From CAYGWX01 sp964353855 [NCBI: uncultured bacterium] (GTDB lineage: Bacteria > Edwardsbacteria > CAYGWX01): a stretch of DNA of 64,000 bases. Location of the stretch: contig CAYGWX010000001.1 in the NCBI GenBank assembly GCA_964353855.1, forward strand, positions 155,989 to 219,988. The letters are read 5' to 3'. A program made the translations under genes and the position numbers. The notes under the pieces were generated by a model that was given only the letters and a program-made list of their open reading frames with translations, had not been told where the DNA came from and did not search any database. This document shows positions 1-7,201 of the stretch, piece by piece (within the stretch, counting starts at the first letter, position 1; every line of letters begins with the position of its first letter).

Positions 1-30
1 CCCAGCGTCCTTTCCTTTGCCCTGGTACTG

Positions 31-70
31 CGGTTAGTCGGTTGGACAGTTGGGCGGTTAAACGGTAACG
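31..70. repeat. 8-bp-period tandem repeat (CGGTTNNN)
   Basis: Five consecutive octamers of the form CGGTTNNN or close variants lie just before the first gene. The same octamer style recurs at 6216-6247 (CTGTTGGA, CAGTTTGA, CGGTTCGA). No coding role is visible. Confidence 0.7.
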
Positions 71-109
71 GCAAAGACTAACCAAGACAACAAGCAACCA
101 AACAAAAGA

Positions 110-128
110 GGCGGGGCTTCGCCCCGCC
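110..128. other. GC hairpin with CTTCG loop
   Basis: A perfect GGCGGGG / CCCCGCC stem closed by CTTCG sits 9 bases upstream of the AGGAGGG ribosome-binding site of the gene at 150. A near-identical hairpin with the same loop lies at 816-834 before the gene at 871. No T-run follows, so it is either a terminator stem of the preceding unit or a 5'-leader structure. Confidence 0.6.
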
Positions 129-149
129 CCCCACGTAGGAGGGAAAACA

Positions 150-773
150 ATGGCACGGTCAAATATTACGATTGAGGGTTTGAAAAACATAAGAGACCAA
201 GTCGTTTTTGACCTGACAAATGCAGCACACATTGACAATGTGTTTTGGCAGATCCAAGCCATTTTTGAAAATAACCCCGAAATAAATACAGGCGGTATTT
301 TTCAAGAATGGTTAGTGGATACTTACGTTGATTCAATTACTGTTCGACTTCGCCGCCTTGCAGATAAAGGAAAGAAGAAGATATCTTTATGGCGTCTTCT
401 TGAAGATTGGAAACGAGACATCGAAAACATTAGGCCTAAGTCAGCAACTAAAGCTGAAATAACAGCTAAACAACAAGAATTAACTAATGCTTTAAATCGT
501 GTTGAAAGCTATGCTAACTCTAACATAGCCCACCGCGCCCAGAAACCACAGGTTACTGAGCTAACTTATCTTGAGGTCCGCAAAGCTTTGATTTCTACTT
601 TCAAGATATTTAATTGGTGTTCTTATTTGTTAACTAAATCCGTGTGGGCCACTCCTGTCCCATTGCTTGAGGAAAGTTGGCTTGCTATTTTCAAAGTACC
701 TTGGCTTAAAGATTCGGCCCCTCCACCTTATAAACACCTCGATAAATTACTCAAGGAGGCTAATGATGGGTAA
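150..773 (+). CDS. HEPN-like (AbiU2-type) hypothetical protein
   Basis: A 207-aa, all-helical-looking soluble protein without signal peptide or membrane segment. Residues around 165-172 read NSNIAHRAQ, which resembles the R/N-x-x-x-AH motif of HEPN domains in AbiU2-like proteins, and a long charged helix (KSATKAEITAKQQELTNAL) precedes it. HEPN proteins are often RNases of toxin or abortive-infection systems, but no partner antitoxin or nucleotidyltransferase is adjacent, so a toxin role is only inferred. The start is set by AGGAGGG about 7 bases upstream. The gene is clearly more AT-rich than its neighbours, suggesting recent acquisition. Confidence in the gene is high; confidence in the HEPN assignment is moderate. 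Confidence 0.6.
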   Translation: MARSNITIEGLKNIRDQVVFDLTNAAHIDNVFWQIQAIFENNPEINTGGIFQEWLVDTYVDSITVRLRRLADKGKKKISLWRLLEDWKRDIENIRPKSATKAEITAKQQELTNALNRVESYANSNIAHRAQKPQVTELTYLEVRKALISTFKIFNWCSYLLTKSVWATPVPLLEESWLAIFKVPWLKDSAPPPYKHLDKLLKEANDG

Positions 774-815
774 TGGTATGGTGGCAGCTTGGGGGCAGCG
801 GTAACAAACCGGTCA

Positions 816-834
816 GGCGGGGCTTCGTTCCGCC
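816..834. other. GC hairpin with CTTCG loop, second copy
   Basis: GGCGG/CCGCC stem extended by two G-T pairs and closed by CTTCG, followed by a C-run, as at 110-128. It lies in the 97-bp gap before the secreted protein gene at 871. Confidence 0.5.
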
Positions 835-870
835 CCCCAAGAAATCCTAAAGCATAGGAGATAGTAAGAA

Positions 871-2274
871 ATGAAAAGAATAACAACGATCCTCTGGATT
901 GTTACTCTTTTCTTCGCTTCCTTCACCCATGCCCAGCAGAAGTGGACCAGGATCTACGGAGGGACAGGCGACGATAGAGGCAACTCTGTCCAGCAGACCT
1001 CAGATGGCGGCTACATCATTGCTGGATATACTACTTCCTACGGGGCAGGGCACGATGATGTCTACCTCGTCAAAACTAACGCTTTAGGGGATACCCTCTG
1101 GACCAGAACCTATGGAGGGTCAGGTTGGGACGAGGGCAACTCCGTCCAGCAGACCTCGGATGGGGGCTATATCGTCGCGGGTTATACTACGTCAGGTGAT
1201 GCTGATGTCTACCTTATAAAAACAAATACCACAGGGGATACCCTCTGGACAAGAACCTATGGAGGGAACTTCGACGATCAAGGATACTTTGTCCAGCAGA
1301 CCACGGATGGGGGCTATATCATCACAGGATCCACCTACTCCTATGGGATAGGCAACTACCTTGTCTACCTTATCAAGACCAATGCCTCCGGGGATACCCT
1401 CTGGACCAGGACCTACGGAGGAACGCGCGGCGATTGGGGCTTCTCCGTACAGCAGACCATAGATGGAGGCTACGTCATCGCAGGAAGGACAGACTCCTTC
1501 GGCGCAGGCAGCGAGGATGTCTACCTCATCAAGACTAATACCTCAGGAGCTACCCTCTGGACCAAGACCTACGGGGGGACAAACGAAGATGAGGGCTGGT
1601 CCGTACAACAAACTTCTGACACGGGCTACATCGTTGCGGGATGGACCCGTTCGTTCGGAATCAGTTATCAGGTCTACCTGATCAAGACCAACGCCGGGGG
1701 TGATACCCTCTGGACACGAACCTACGTAGGGTTGAGCGGCGCTGAGGGCTACTCCGTACAGCAGACCTCGGAAGGGGGCTACATCGTCGCAGGATTCACA
1801 GGCGCCTTCCCTTATGATGTCTACCTCATAAAGACGAATGCTTTAGGGGATACGCTCTGGACCAAGACTTACGGAGGGACGAACAGCGATGAGGGCCGCT
1901 CCGTCAAGCAGACCTTGGATGGGGGCTACATCATCACTGGTTATACCGATTCTTACGGGAACGGCAACCCAGATGTCTACCTCATCAAGACGGATGCGAA
2001 CGGGAATATCGGAGTAGAAGAGAACGCAGAGGTTAGAGGTCAGAGGGTAGAGGGAAGAATAACGGCGAAACCAAATCCCTTTTCATCCTTCGCCACTCTT
2101 CCCGGGCATGAGGCCGAGCGGTTCAGCCTCTACGACGTCTCCGGACGGAAGGTCGGGACCTTTCGGGGCGACCGGGTCGGGGAGGGGCTGGCGCCGGGGG
2201 TGTACTTCGTGTGTAAGGGCACGGCATGCCGTGCCCCTACCACCGCGCCCCTGCGCATCGTGAAAGTGAGGTAA
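871..2274 (+). CDS. Secreted repeat protein with FlgD-like C-terminal sorting domain
   Basis: 467 aa. Residues 1-21 form a Sec signal peptide ending in a FTHAQQ-like cleavage site. Residues ~22-375 hold seven repeats of about 50 residues with the core GGYIIAGYT...DVYLIKTN..GDTLWTRTYGG, a delta-60/beta-propeller-like repeat common in secreted proteins of FCB-type bacteria. The C-terminus (KPNPFSS...FSLYDVSGRKVG...GVYFV) is a FlgD-like, type IX-style sorting domain. The domain is disturbed: a 20-bp perfect palindrome (2217-2236) adds residues GTACRAPTT before the final strand, and a 7-bp repeat (2028-2055) forms the linker. Start supported by AGGAGA 9 bases upstream. The ligand or substrate is unknown; probably cell-surface. 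Confidence 0.85.
   Translation: MKRITTILWIVTLFFASFTHAQQKWTRIYGGTGDDRGNSVQQTSDGGYIIAGYTTSYGAGHDDVYLVKTNALGDTLWTRTYGGSGWDEGNSVQQTSDGGYIVAGYTTSGDADVYLIKTNTTGDTLWTRTYGGNFDDQGYFVQQTTDGGYIITGSTYSYGIGNYLVYLIKTNASGDTLWTRTYGGTRGDWGFSVQQTIDGGYVIAGRTDSFGAGSEDVYLIKTNTSGATLWTKTYGGTNEDEGWSVQQTSDTGYIVAGWTRSFGISYQVYLIKTNAGGDTLWTRTYVGLSGAEGYSVQQTSEGGYIVAGFTGAFPYDVYLIKTNALGDTLWTKTYGGTNSDEGRSVKQTLDGGYIITGYTDSYGNGNPDVYLIKTDANGNIGVEENAEVRGQRVEGRITAKPNPFSSFATLPGHEAERFSLYDVSGRKVGTFRGDRVGEGLAPGVYFVCKGTACRAPTTAPLRIVKVR
2028..2055. repeat. 7-bp tandem repeat inside CDS
   Basis: Four units: AGAGGTT, AGAGGTC, AGAGGGT, AGAGGGA. They encode the linker between the repeat domain and the sorting domain of the protein at 871. 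Confidence 0.7.
2217..2236. repeat. 20-bp perfect palindrome inside CDS
   Basis: GGGCACGGCA followed by its reverse complement, centred on GCATGC. It lies in frame inside the C-terminal domain of the protein at 871. Palindromes of this kind (GGGGCACGGCATGCCGTGCCCC) occur as dispersed intergenic repeats in many bacteria, so this is probably an inserted repeat unit. Confidence 0.75.
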
Positions 2275-2334
2275 GGAAATGAATAGTAATGAATGGTAAT
2301 ATGAAGTAATGAGTTGTAATTCGCTGCAACAGCA

Positions 2335-2369
2335 GGGGGCGCAGAAGGGGTGCGCCCCCCTTCTTTTTT
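2335..2369 (+). terminator. Rho-independent terminator
   Basis: Stem GGGGGCGCA / TGCGCCCCC (2335-2343 and 2351-2359) with a GAAGGGG loop, followed by TTCTTTTTT. It ends the unit containing the secreted protein at 871. Confidence 0.85.
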
Positions 2370-2385
2370 GTAAAAAGGGGAGTTA

Positions 2386-2415
2386 TTGACTTTTGGCTTA
2401 ATTCTGTGGTAGCAT
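2386..2415 (+). promoter_or_regulatory. Sigma-70-type promoter for cassette copy 1
   Basis: TTGACT (2386-2391), 18-bp spacer, TAGCAT (2410-2415). It lies just after the terminator at 2335 and 60 bases before the first cassette gene. Confidence 0.6.
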
Positions 2416-2474
2416 CATTAGAATCATGCCCTGCCAAGCCCTTTTATTTCCCCAAGCCATCGCCTGCGAGTAGG

Positions 2475-3653
2475 ATGCGGAAAGCCCTGATTACCCTGGC
2501 CTTCCTCGCCCTGGTTGCTTCGCTTACCCAAGCGAACTCCGACGCCCCCCTGCCCATCGCCCCCGCCACGAACGTCATCGCCCAGGACACCCCGAACGAC
2601 GGGGGGAACTCCATAGACCTGCGATGGACCCTGTCCGCGGATGACCGGGCCGGGGGCGGAAGAATCACGGGCTACGAGATCCTGCGGGCCGACTCCCCGG
2701 ACGGCCCGTTCGACAAGGTCGGGAGCGTGGGGACCGGGGAGGCCAGCTACACCGACGCCAGCGTCCGGGACGGAAAGCCCTATTATTACAAGATCGCGGC
2801 CATCGGCCCGGAGCAGGGCGCGGAAAGCGCGGCTTCCGAGCCGGTGAAATCCTCCCCCTCCTGGTTCAACCTCCAGAGGGTGAACATGCTCATCGCCGTG
2901 ATCCTGGCCTGCGGGCTGGTGCTGTGGTTCATCTTCCACGCCAAGCAGGGCAAGGAGCTGTTCATCCGGCGGATCGCCGGGCTCTCGGCCGTGGACGAGG
3001 CCCTGGGACGGGCCACGGAGATGGGCAGGCCGGTCCTGTTCCTGCCCTCGGGAGGCCTGGCCGCAGTCTCGGACATCCAGACTCTGGCGGGCCTGATCAT
3101 CCTCGGGCAGGTGGCCAAGAAGACCGCGGAGTTCGACACCCCGCTCCTGGTCCCGGTCTCGGACCCCCTGGTGATGACCCTGGCCCGGGAGATCGTGAAG
3201 ACCTCCTACACCGACGCCGGCAGGCCGGACGCGTTCCGGCCGGAAAACATCCGCTACCTGACCAACGAGCAGTTCGCCTACACCGCCGGGGTGGACGGGA
3301 TCATGCTGCGCGAGAAGCCGGCCGCGAACTTCATGATCGGGACGTTCTACGCCGAGTCCCTGATCCTGGCCGAGACCGGCTACTCCACGGGGGCGATCCA
3401 GATCGCGGGCACGGCGCAGATCTCGCAGCTGCCTTTCTTCGTGGCCGCCTGCGACTACACCCTGATCGGGGAGGAGATCTACGCGGCTTCGGCCTACCTC
3501 TCCAGGGAGCCGGTGCTCCTGGGAAGCCTCAAAGGGCAGGACTGGGGCAAGGCGATCGCCATTCTGGCTGTCGCCCTGGGCGTGATCCTGGAAACAGTTG
3601 CGCTCAAGGCCCCGGCCTTGCATTTCTTCGTGAACCTGTTCACCTCGCGATGA
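2475..3653 (+). CDS. Cassette protein A1: FN3 plus membrane-anchored conserved domain (DUF6754-like)
   Basis: 392 aa from the ATG at 2475; an in-frame ATG at 2406 is rejected because the signal peptide (MRKALITLAFLALVASLTQA) starts at 2475 and the promoter -10 box overlaps the upstream stretch. Order: signal peptide; fibronectin type III domain (~40-125, ending in YYYKIAAIG); one membrane helix (~145-165); then about 200 cytoplasmic residues with conserved blocks LFIRRIAGL, VDEALGRATEMGRP, YAESLILAETG, AIQIAGT, LPFFVAACDYTLIGEE; a C-terminal hydrophobic helix. The large domain resembles DUF6754; its function is unknown. A full-length paralogue is at 7971-9134. First gene of cassette copy 1. 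Confidence 0.85.
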   Translation: MRKALITLAFLALVASLTQANSDAPLPIAPATNVIAQDTPNDGGNSIDLRWTLSADDRAGGGRITGYEILRADSPDGPFDKVGSVGTGEASYTDASVRDGKPYYYKIAAIGPEQGAESAASEPVKSSPSWFNLQRVNMLIAVILACGLVLWFIFHAKQGKELFIRRIAGLSAVDEALGRATEMGRPVLFLPSGGLAAVSDIQTLAGLIILGQVAKKTAEFDTPLLVPVSDPLVMTLAREIVKTSYTDAGRPDAFRPENIRYLTNEQFAYTAGVDGIMLREKPAANFMIGTFYAESLILAETGYSTGAIQIAGTAQISQLPFFVAACDYTLIGEEIYAASAYLSREPVLLGSLKGQDWGKAIAILAVALGVILETVALKAPALHFFVNLFTSR

Positions 3654-3740
3654 TGGAAGTACGGTGTTCGGTCGGTCGGAATCACCGGACAATAGGATGA
3701 CAGCCTGCATCGAAATGAAGATAGAGTGGTATGGATAGAT

Positions 3741-3775
3741 TGAGATTGCTTCGTCACTTCGCTCCTCGCAATGAC
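3741..3775. repeat. Dispersed repeat (ATTGCTTCGTC...CGCAATGAC type)
   Basis: Imperfect inverted repeat ATTGC...GCAATGAC around TTCGTCACTTCGCTCC, a type seen intergenically in many bacterial genomes. It fills the gap between cassette genes A1 and B1, a junction of 1 base in copy 2. A related GTCATTGCGAG element is at 7891. Confidence 0.6.
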
Positions 3776-3786
3776 ACCTTTCTAAG

Positions 3787-4449
3787 ATGAAACGGCAGAT
3801 CCCCCTCATCCTCACGTTCATCATGGGCCTGTGGGCCGTGGTGGCCTTCTTCGTGCCCCACCGCTACGTGGCGGACTCGGCCCAGCAGTTCCAGAGGTGG
3901 TACCTGATCATCCTGGCCTTCACCACGGTGATCGGGGTGGGCAACCTGATCATGGTCCACGGCGAGAAGATCCAGCGCCGGCAGAAAGGCTGGGGCTTCA
4001 GCGTGGTGCTGATCGCGATGATCCTGGTGATGGCCCTGTTCGGGTACTTCGGGGGCGTCCAGGACGGGACCCGCTACTACTGGCTGTACATCCACGTGAT
4101 GTCCAACCTGGGGGCGGCGATGTTCTCGCTCCTGGCCTTCTTCGTGGCCTCGGCCGCCTACCGCGCCTTCCGGGCGCGGAACAAGGAGGCCACCCTGCTT
4201 CTGGTCGCGGCCGTGATCGTGATGTTCGGCCGGGTGCCGGTGGGAAGCTACCTCTACCGCCTGATCCCCTGGGTCGGGAGCCACTACCCCAATTTCATGA
4301 ACGACCTCACGGGCTGGATCATGAACTTCCCCAACACCGCCGGGCAGCGGGGGATCATGATCGGGGCGGCCCTGGGCGCGGTGTCCATGGCGTTGAGGAT
4401 GCTCCTCGGGATCGAGCGGTCGTACCTCGCGGCCAGCGGGGGGAAGTAA
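3787..4449 (+). CDS. Cassette protein B1: 5-6-TM membrane protein
   Basis: 220 aa starting MKRQIPLILTFIMG. Hydrophobic segments at about 5-23, 38-56, 68-87, 103-123, 133-150 and 185-205. Conserved with paralogue B2 (9136-9771): FFVPHR near the first helix, the block FSLLAFF(V/I)ASAAYRAFRAR, then LLLVAAVIVM(F/L)GRVP, and a C-terminal LLGIER(S/T)YL. No known transport or enzyme signature is recognised. In copy 2 this gene is translationally coupled to C; in copy 1 it is separated from C1 by a 1.8-kb insertion. A fragment matching its last residues recurs at 4957-5030. Confidence 0.8.
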   Translation: MKRQIPLILTFIMGLWAVVAFFVPHRYVADSAQQFQRWYLIILAFTTVIGVGNLIMVHGEKIQRRQKGWGFSVVLIAMILVMALFGYFGGVQDGTRYYWLYIHVMSNLGAAMFSLLAFFVASAAYRAFRARNKEATLLLVAAVIVMFGRVPVGSYLYRLIPWVGSHYPNFMNDLTGWIMNFPNTAGQRGIMIGAALGAVSMALRMLLGIERSYLAASGGK

Positions 4450-4464
4450 AGGACAGGTTCATTT

Positions 4465-4956
4465 ATGACGATTCAGTTATTGGTTACCGGGGGAACATTT
4501 GACAAGGAATATAACGAGCTGGATGGATCTCTTGTCTTCAAGGATACGCACATCCAGGAGATGCTCAGGCTCGGTCGTTGCAAGGTGAACGTTGACGTTC
4601 GCACCCTGATGATGATCGACAGTATGGAAATGACGGAGATGGAGCGAGGAATCATATTAGAAAACTGCCGGAAGTGCAAAAGGGAACGGATCGTCATCAC
4701 CCATGGCTCCGATTCTATGGAGGTGACGGCCCAAACCCTCGGGCAGGCCATTAAAAACAAAACCATCGTGCTCACCGGGGCCATGGTCCCATATAAGTTC
4801 GGAAGTTCGGATGGGCTTTTCAATCTGGGAAGTGCCTTGGCATTTGCCCAGAGTCTTCCGCACGGGGTGTTTGTGGCGATGAATGGCCGTTGTTTCGCCT
4901 GGAACAAGGTCCGAAAGGAAAAGAAAACCGGCGAGTTTGAAGAGATCAGCGATTGA
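4465..4956 (+). CDS. Small asparaginase-domain protein
   Basis: 163 aa, matching only the N-terminal domain of type I/II L-asparaginases (usually 320-350 aa). Visible motifs: LLVTGGT (nucleophile-type Thr11), ITHGSDS (the HGTDT block with both Thr changed to Ser, Asp83 kept) and LTGAMVP. Stand-alone proteins of this size with an asparaginase N-domain occur in other bacteria, so this may be a complete family member rather than a truncation. Classical asparaginases need a second domain to complete the site, so activity is uncertain. It sits 15 bases after B1, has clearly lower GC and different codon use, and is followed by a second copy of the B tail, so it looks like inserted cargo. Confidence 0.8.
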   Translation: MTIQLLVTGGTFDKEYNELDGSLVFKDTHIQEMLRLGRCKVNVDVRTLMMIDSMEMTEMERGIILENCRKCKRERIVITHGSDSMEVTAQTLGQAIKNKTIVLTGAMVPYKFGSSDGLFNLGSALAFAQSLPHGVFVAMNGRCFAWNKVRKEKKTGEFEEISD

Positions 4957-5030
4957 GCTACTACCAGGAGGTGGACCGCTTGTCCATCGGCATTGAGCGC
5001 TCCTACCTGGCGGCGAACGGGGGGAAGTGA
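4957..5030 (+). pseudogene. Remnant of a third B-type gene (C-terminal tail)
   Basis: In the frame ending with TGA at 5028-5030 this reads IGIERSYLAANGGK-stop, almost the same as the B1 end (LGIERSYLAASGGK). Over the last 45 bases about nine differ, mostly at third codon positions, so the fragment diverged as coding sequence and is not a fresh duplication of B1. It overlaps no intact gene and lies just after the asparaginase gene in another frame. Confidence 0.7.
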
Positions 5031-5033
5031 CGA

Positions 5034-5105
5034 ATGAGCAGGGGCAAGGCGATCGTCCTGGCTGTTTTCGCGGTTTGGCCGTTGGCGTATATCATTAGGT
5101 TTTGA
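5034..5105 (+). CDS. Possible 23-aa hydrophobic peptide or gene fragment
   Basis: ATG at 5034 reads MSRGKAIVLAVFAVWPLAYI and ends at 5105, one hydrophobic helix. It directly follows the B-tail remnant. The GGGGCAAGGCGATCG stretch also resembles the 3' end of A1 (around 3544). It may be a remnant of another cassette copy or the start of a truncated membrane protein; no clear ribosome-binding site. Confidence 0.2.
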   Translation: MSRGKAIVLAVFAVWPLAYIIRF

Positions 5106-5111
5106 AGTCAA

Positions 5112-5618
5112 ATGAAGCTTACGCACATAGCGTTTATCGGTCTCCTTGCCGGTTTGGTCGCATGCTCCAAGCAATCGGCAAGCCCGCCAGACCCATTGAA
5201 TGGTGCCTGGCGGCTAGTGTCGATGCACTTGAACTTGGCAGATGGGAGGGACGTCGAGGTTCCCGTTCACGAAAGCCTTTTCCTCTTTGCAGATGGGTAC
5301 TACTCTATCGGGTATGCGTTCGGGGACAGCAGTCCCGCCCCGTACGCAGAGCGGTGGCACCCGAATGACAGCGAAAAGGTGGCGCGGTTCAGCTCTGTGA
5401 TCGTGAACGCCGGATCGTATCAGCTCAGAGGCTCTCAGCTGGATGCCCGTCCCCTTTTTGCGCTTGCACCGGAGTTTGTGGGCGGCAAAGGGGTCTTCTC
5501 GTTTGCATTCACAGCGGACACGTTAGAGTTGAAGTGGGAGAACAGCATCGCTTTCGACGGGCTGGAATATCCGTCACGAGGTGCCGTGACGCATCTCCGG
5601 CTCGTGCGTAAAAACTGA
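5112..5618 (+). CDS. Lipocalin-like lipoprotein
   Basis: 168 aa. A type II signal peptide ends in the lipobox LVAC (Cys18), followed by a Ser/Pro linker. The mature part begins LNGAWRLVSMHLNLADGRD, the usual opening of lipocalin-like/DUF4488-type small beta-barrels (NGxWxLVS), and ends in a strand (AVTHLRLVRK). Likely a membrane-anchored periplasmic protein with no known ligand. It has a weak ribosome-binding site. It is part of the insertion that separates cassette genes B1 and C1, and its base composition is lower in GC than the cassette. Confidence 0.7.
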   Translation: MKLTHIAFIGLLAGLVACSKQSASPPDPLNGAWRLVSMHLNLADGRDVEVPVHESLFLFADGYYSIGYAFGDSSPAPYAERWHPNDSEKVARFSSVIVNAGSYQLRGSQLDARPLFALAPEFVGGKGVFSFAFTADTLELKWENSIAFDGLEYPSRGAVTHLRLVRKN

Positions 5619-5804
5619 GCCGTGGCGCTGGCAATGGGTCTTTCCTCTGGAGCGCAGATGGACAAACCGGAAGGCGGGCGAACAGGGGCGACATCATGTC
5701 GACGAGTCGATCATTCAGCGTTGGGAGGCCCGATGGCCTCAAGGTCTCCCGCAGAGATGAGGCACAGAGGAATGACTGCGCAGACCGCCACAAGAGGAGC
5801 GACC

Positions 5805-6200
5805 ATGACAACAAGAACGCGGATTCTCTTCGCCATGGCTATAGCCAGCGTATTGGCGGTGCTGACGGCCTTGTTGCTCCTCAACGGGAACGTCAGCATA
5901 GCTATTTGGATGGAAGGTCCGTACTTCCCGCTCACGCTGCTACTTCCGGGGAGTGTGGACACGCTGCCCACTATGGTGGTGGTCGTAGCAGCTTACTACT
6001 TCGTATCTTCGCTGGTTGCACTCAAGTGCCCCTCCCGGCGGACCGTAGTCCTCGTTGTGTTGATCGTCGTCGCCGTGAATACCCTTGGTGTATATGCGTG
6101 GCATCGCCTGGCCCACCGGTCCGCAAGCGCTGATGGCCGGACGGCCCGACCAGCGTATGCAACCGGCGAGCTTGGGTGTCACGGAGTCTGCCGCGGCTGA
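5805..6200 (+). CDS. Small membrane protein, 3 TM
   Basis: 131 aa from the ATG at 5805, chosen over earlier in-frame ATGs because AAGAGGAG lies 6-7 bases upstream and the first helix begins directly after MTTRTRI. Hydrophobic segments at about 7-27, 50-75 and 80-100, with a polar, arginine-rich C-terminus ending CHGVCRG. No family recognised. Third gene of the cargo inserted into cassette copy 1. Confidence 0.55.
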   Translation: MTTRTRILFAMAIASVLAVLTALLLLNGNVSIAIWMEGPYFPLTLLLPGSVDTLPTMVVVVAAYYFVSSLVALKCPSRRTVVLVVLIVVAVNTLGVYAWHRLAHRSASADGRTARPAYATGELGCHGVCRG

Positions 6201-6215
6201 TATGGAGACGTTAGG

Positions 6216-6247
6216 CTGTTGGACAGTTTGACGGTTCGACGATATGC
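6216..6247. repeat. 8-bp-period repeat
   Basis: CTGTTGGA, CAGTTTGA, CGGTTCGA, CGATATGC, the same octamer style as at 31-70. It is followed by AATCCAAAATCTAAAATCTG. Together these form the junction between the inserted cargo and cassette gene C1. Confidence 0.6.
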
Positions 6248-6268
6248 AATCCAAAATCTAAAATCTGA

Positions 6269-7132
6269 ATGAGCTTCCTCTCTAAAGCCCTGACCCTGGA
6301 CCGGCGGTGGATATTCCTGGCCATCGGGGTGGTGGTGATCCTGTTCCTGCTCATCCCGATCACGCTGCCGGTGGACGTGACCCCGGAATCCCAGGGGGTC
6401 TACGACACCATCGAGGCCCTGCCCGAAGGCAGCCCGATCATCGTATCGCTGGACTTCGACCCGCCCTCCAAGCCGGAGCTGGATCCGATGGCCCTGGCCG
6501 TGATCCGGCACTGTTTCCGCAGGAACCTGAAGGTGGTGGCCATGGGTTTGTGGATCACCGGCGCCCCGCTCATCGAGCAGGACATCAACCAGGTAAAGGC
6601 CAGCGGGTTCCCGGACAAGAAGTACGGCGAGGACTACGTCAATCTGGGCGTCAAGGTCGGGGGCTACGTGGTGGTGAACACCATGGCCCGGTCCATCCGG
6701 GACGCCTTTCCCACGGACTACTACCAGACGCCCCTGGAGCGGCTGCCGATGATGCAGAACATCAAAACCCTGCGGGACATCCCGGTGGTGATCAGCTTCT
6801 CAGCCGGGGACCCGGGGATCAAGGACGCCTGGGTGCCCTTCGCGCACCAGAGGTACCACTGCATCGTGGCCGGGGGGTGCACCGCGGTCTCGGTCTCGGA
6901 GTTCTCCCCCTACCTCCAGGCCAGGCAGCTCTCCGGGCTCCTGGGCGGGATGCGCGGGGCAGCGGAGTACGAAAAACTGGTGAACGCCAAGGCCCTGGCC
7001 ACCCGGGGGATGAACGCCCAGAGCTTCGCGCACCTCCTGATCATCCTGTTCATCGTGTTCGGGAACGTGGCCTTCTTCCTGACGCGAAGAACGAGGGTTC
7101 AAGGGGCCGAGGGGTCGAGGGGCCAAGGGTAA
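6269..7132 (+). CDS. Cassette protein C1: double-anchored extracytoplasmic domain protein
   Basis: 287 aa. One membrane helix at ~14-34 preceded by LDRRWIFL, an extracytoplasmic domain of about 210 residues, and a second helix at ~250-270 (SFAHLLIILFIVFGNVAFFL). Blocks shared with C2 (9768-10589): VxDxTP at the membrane exit, VSxDxD, Y(G)xDYVNLG, then GLxGGxxGAAEYExL before the last helix. The alternating strand/helix pattern suggests a Rossmann-like fold, but no catalytic signature is recognised. The tail RVQGAEGSRGQG is encoded by an 8-bp repeat and is absent from C2, so it is probably a repeat-derived extension. Confidence 0.8.
   Translation: MSFLSKALTLDRRWIFLAIGVVVILFLLIPITLPVDVTPESQGVYDTIEALPEGSPIIVSLDFDPPSKPELDPMALAVIRHCFRRNLKVVAMGLWITGAPLIEQDINQVKASGFPDKKYGEDYVNLGVKVGGYVVVNTMARSIRDAFPTDYYQTPLERLPMMQNIKTLRDIPVVISFSAGDPGIKDAWVPFAHQRYHCIVAGGCTAVSVSEFSPYLQARQLSGLLGGMRGAAEYEKLVNAKALATRGMNAQSFAHLLIILFIVFGNVAFFLTRRTRVQGAEGSRGQG
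7093..7132. repeat. 8-bp-period repeat forming the C1 C-terminus
   Basis: Five octamers: GAGGGTTC, AAGGGGCC, GAGGGGTC, GAGGGGCC, AAGGGTAA. The last supplies the TAA stop of C1. Confidence 0.7.
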
Positions 7133-7201
7133 CAGCATCATTTTACTCAGAAGAAACAAAACCGCCATGCCAATACAACAAACCTCTTACCCGCTTAGCT
7201 C

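Noticed and set aside
150-773. Complete toxin-antitoxin pair
   Set aside because: Only one gene is present; the next gene is a secreted protein, not an antitoxin.
2424-3824. 466-codon open frame on the minus strand
   Set aside because: Antisense of A1 in GC-rich DNA; reads as Gly/Arg/Asp-rich non-protein-like sequence, and A1 has a signal peptide and paralogue.
4465-4956. Truncated full-length asparaginase
   Set aside because: Ends cleanly and no second-domain sequence follows; stand-alone N-domain proteins of this size exist, so truncation is not shown.
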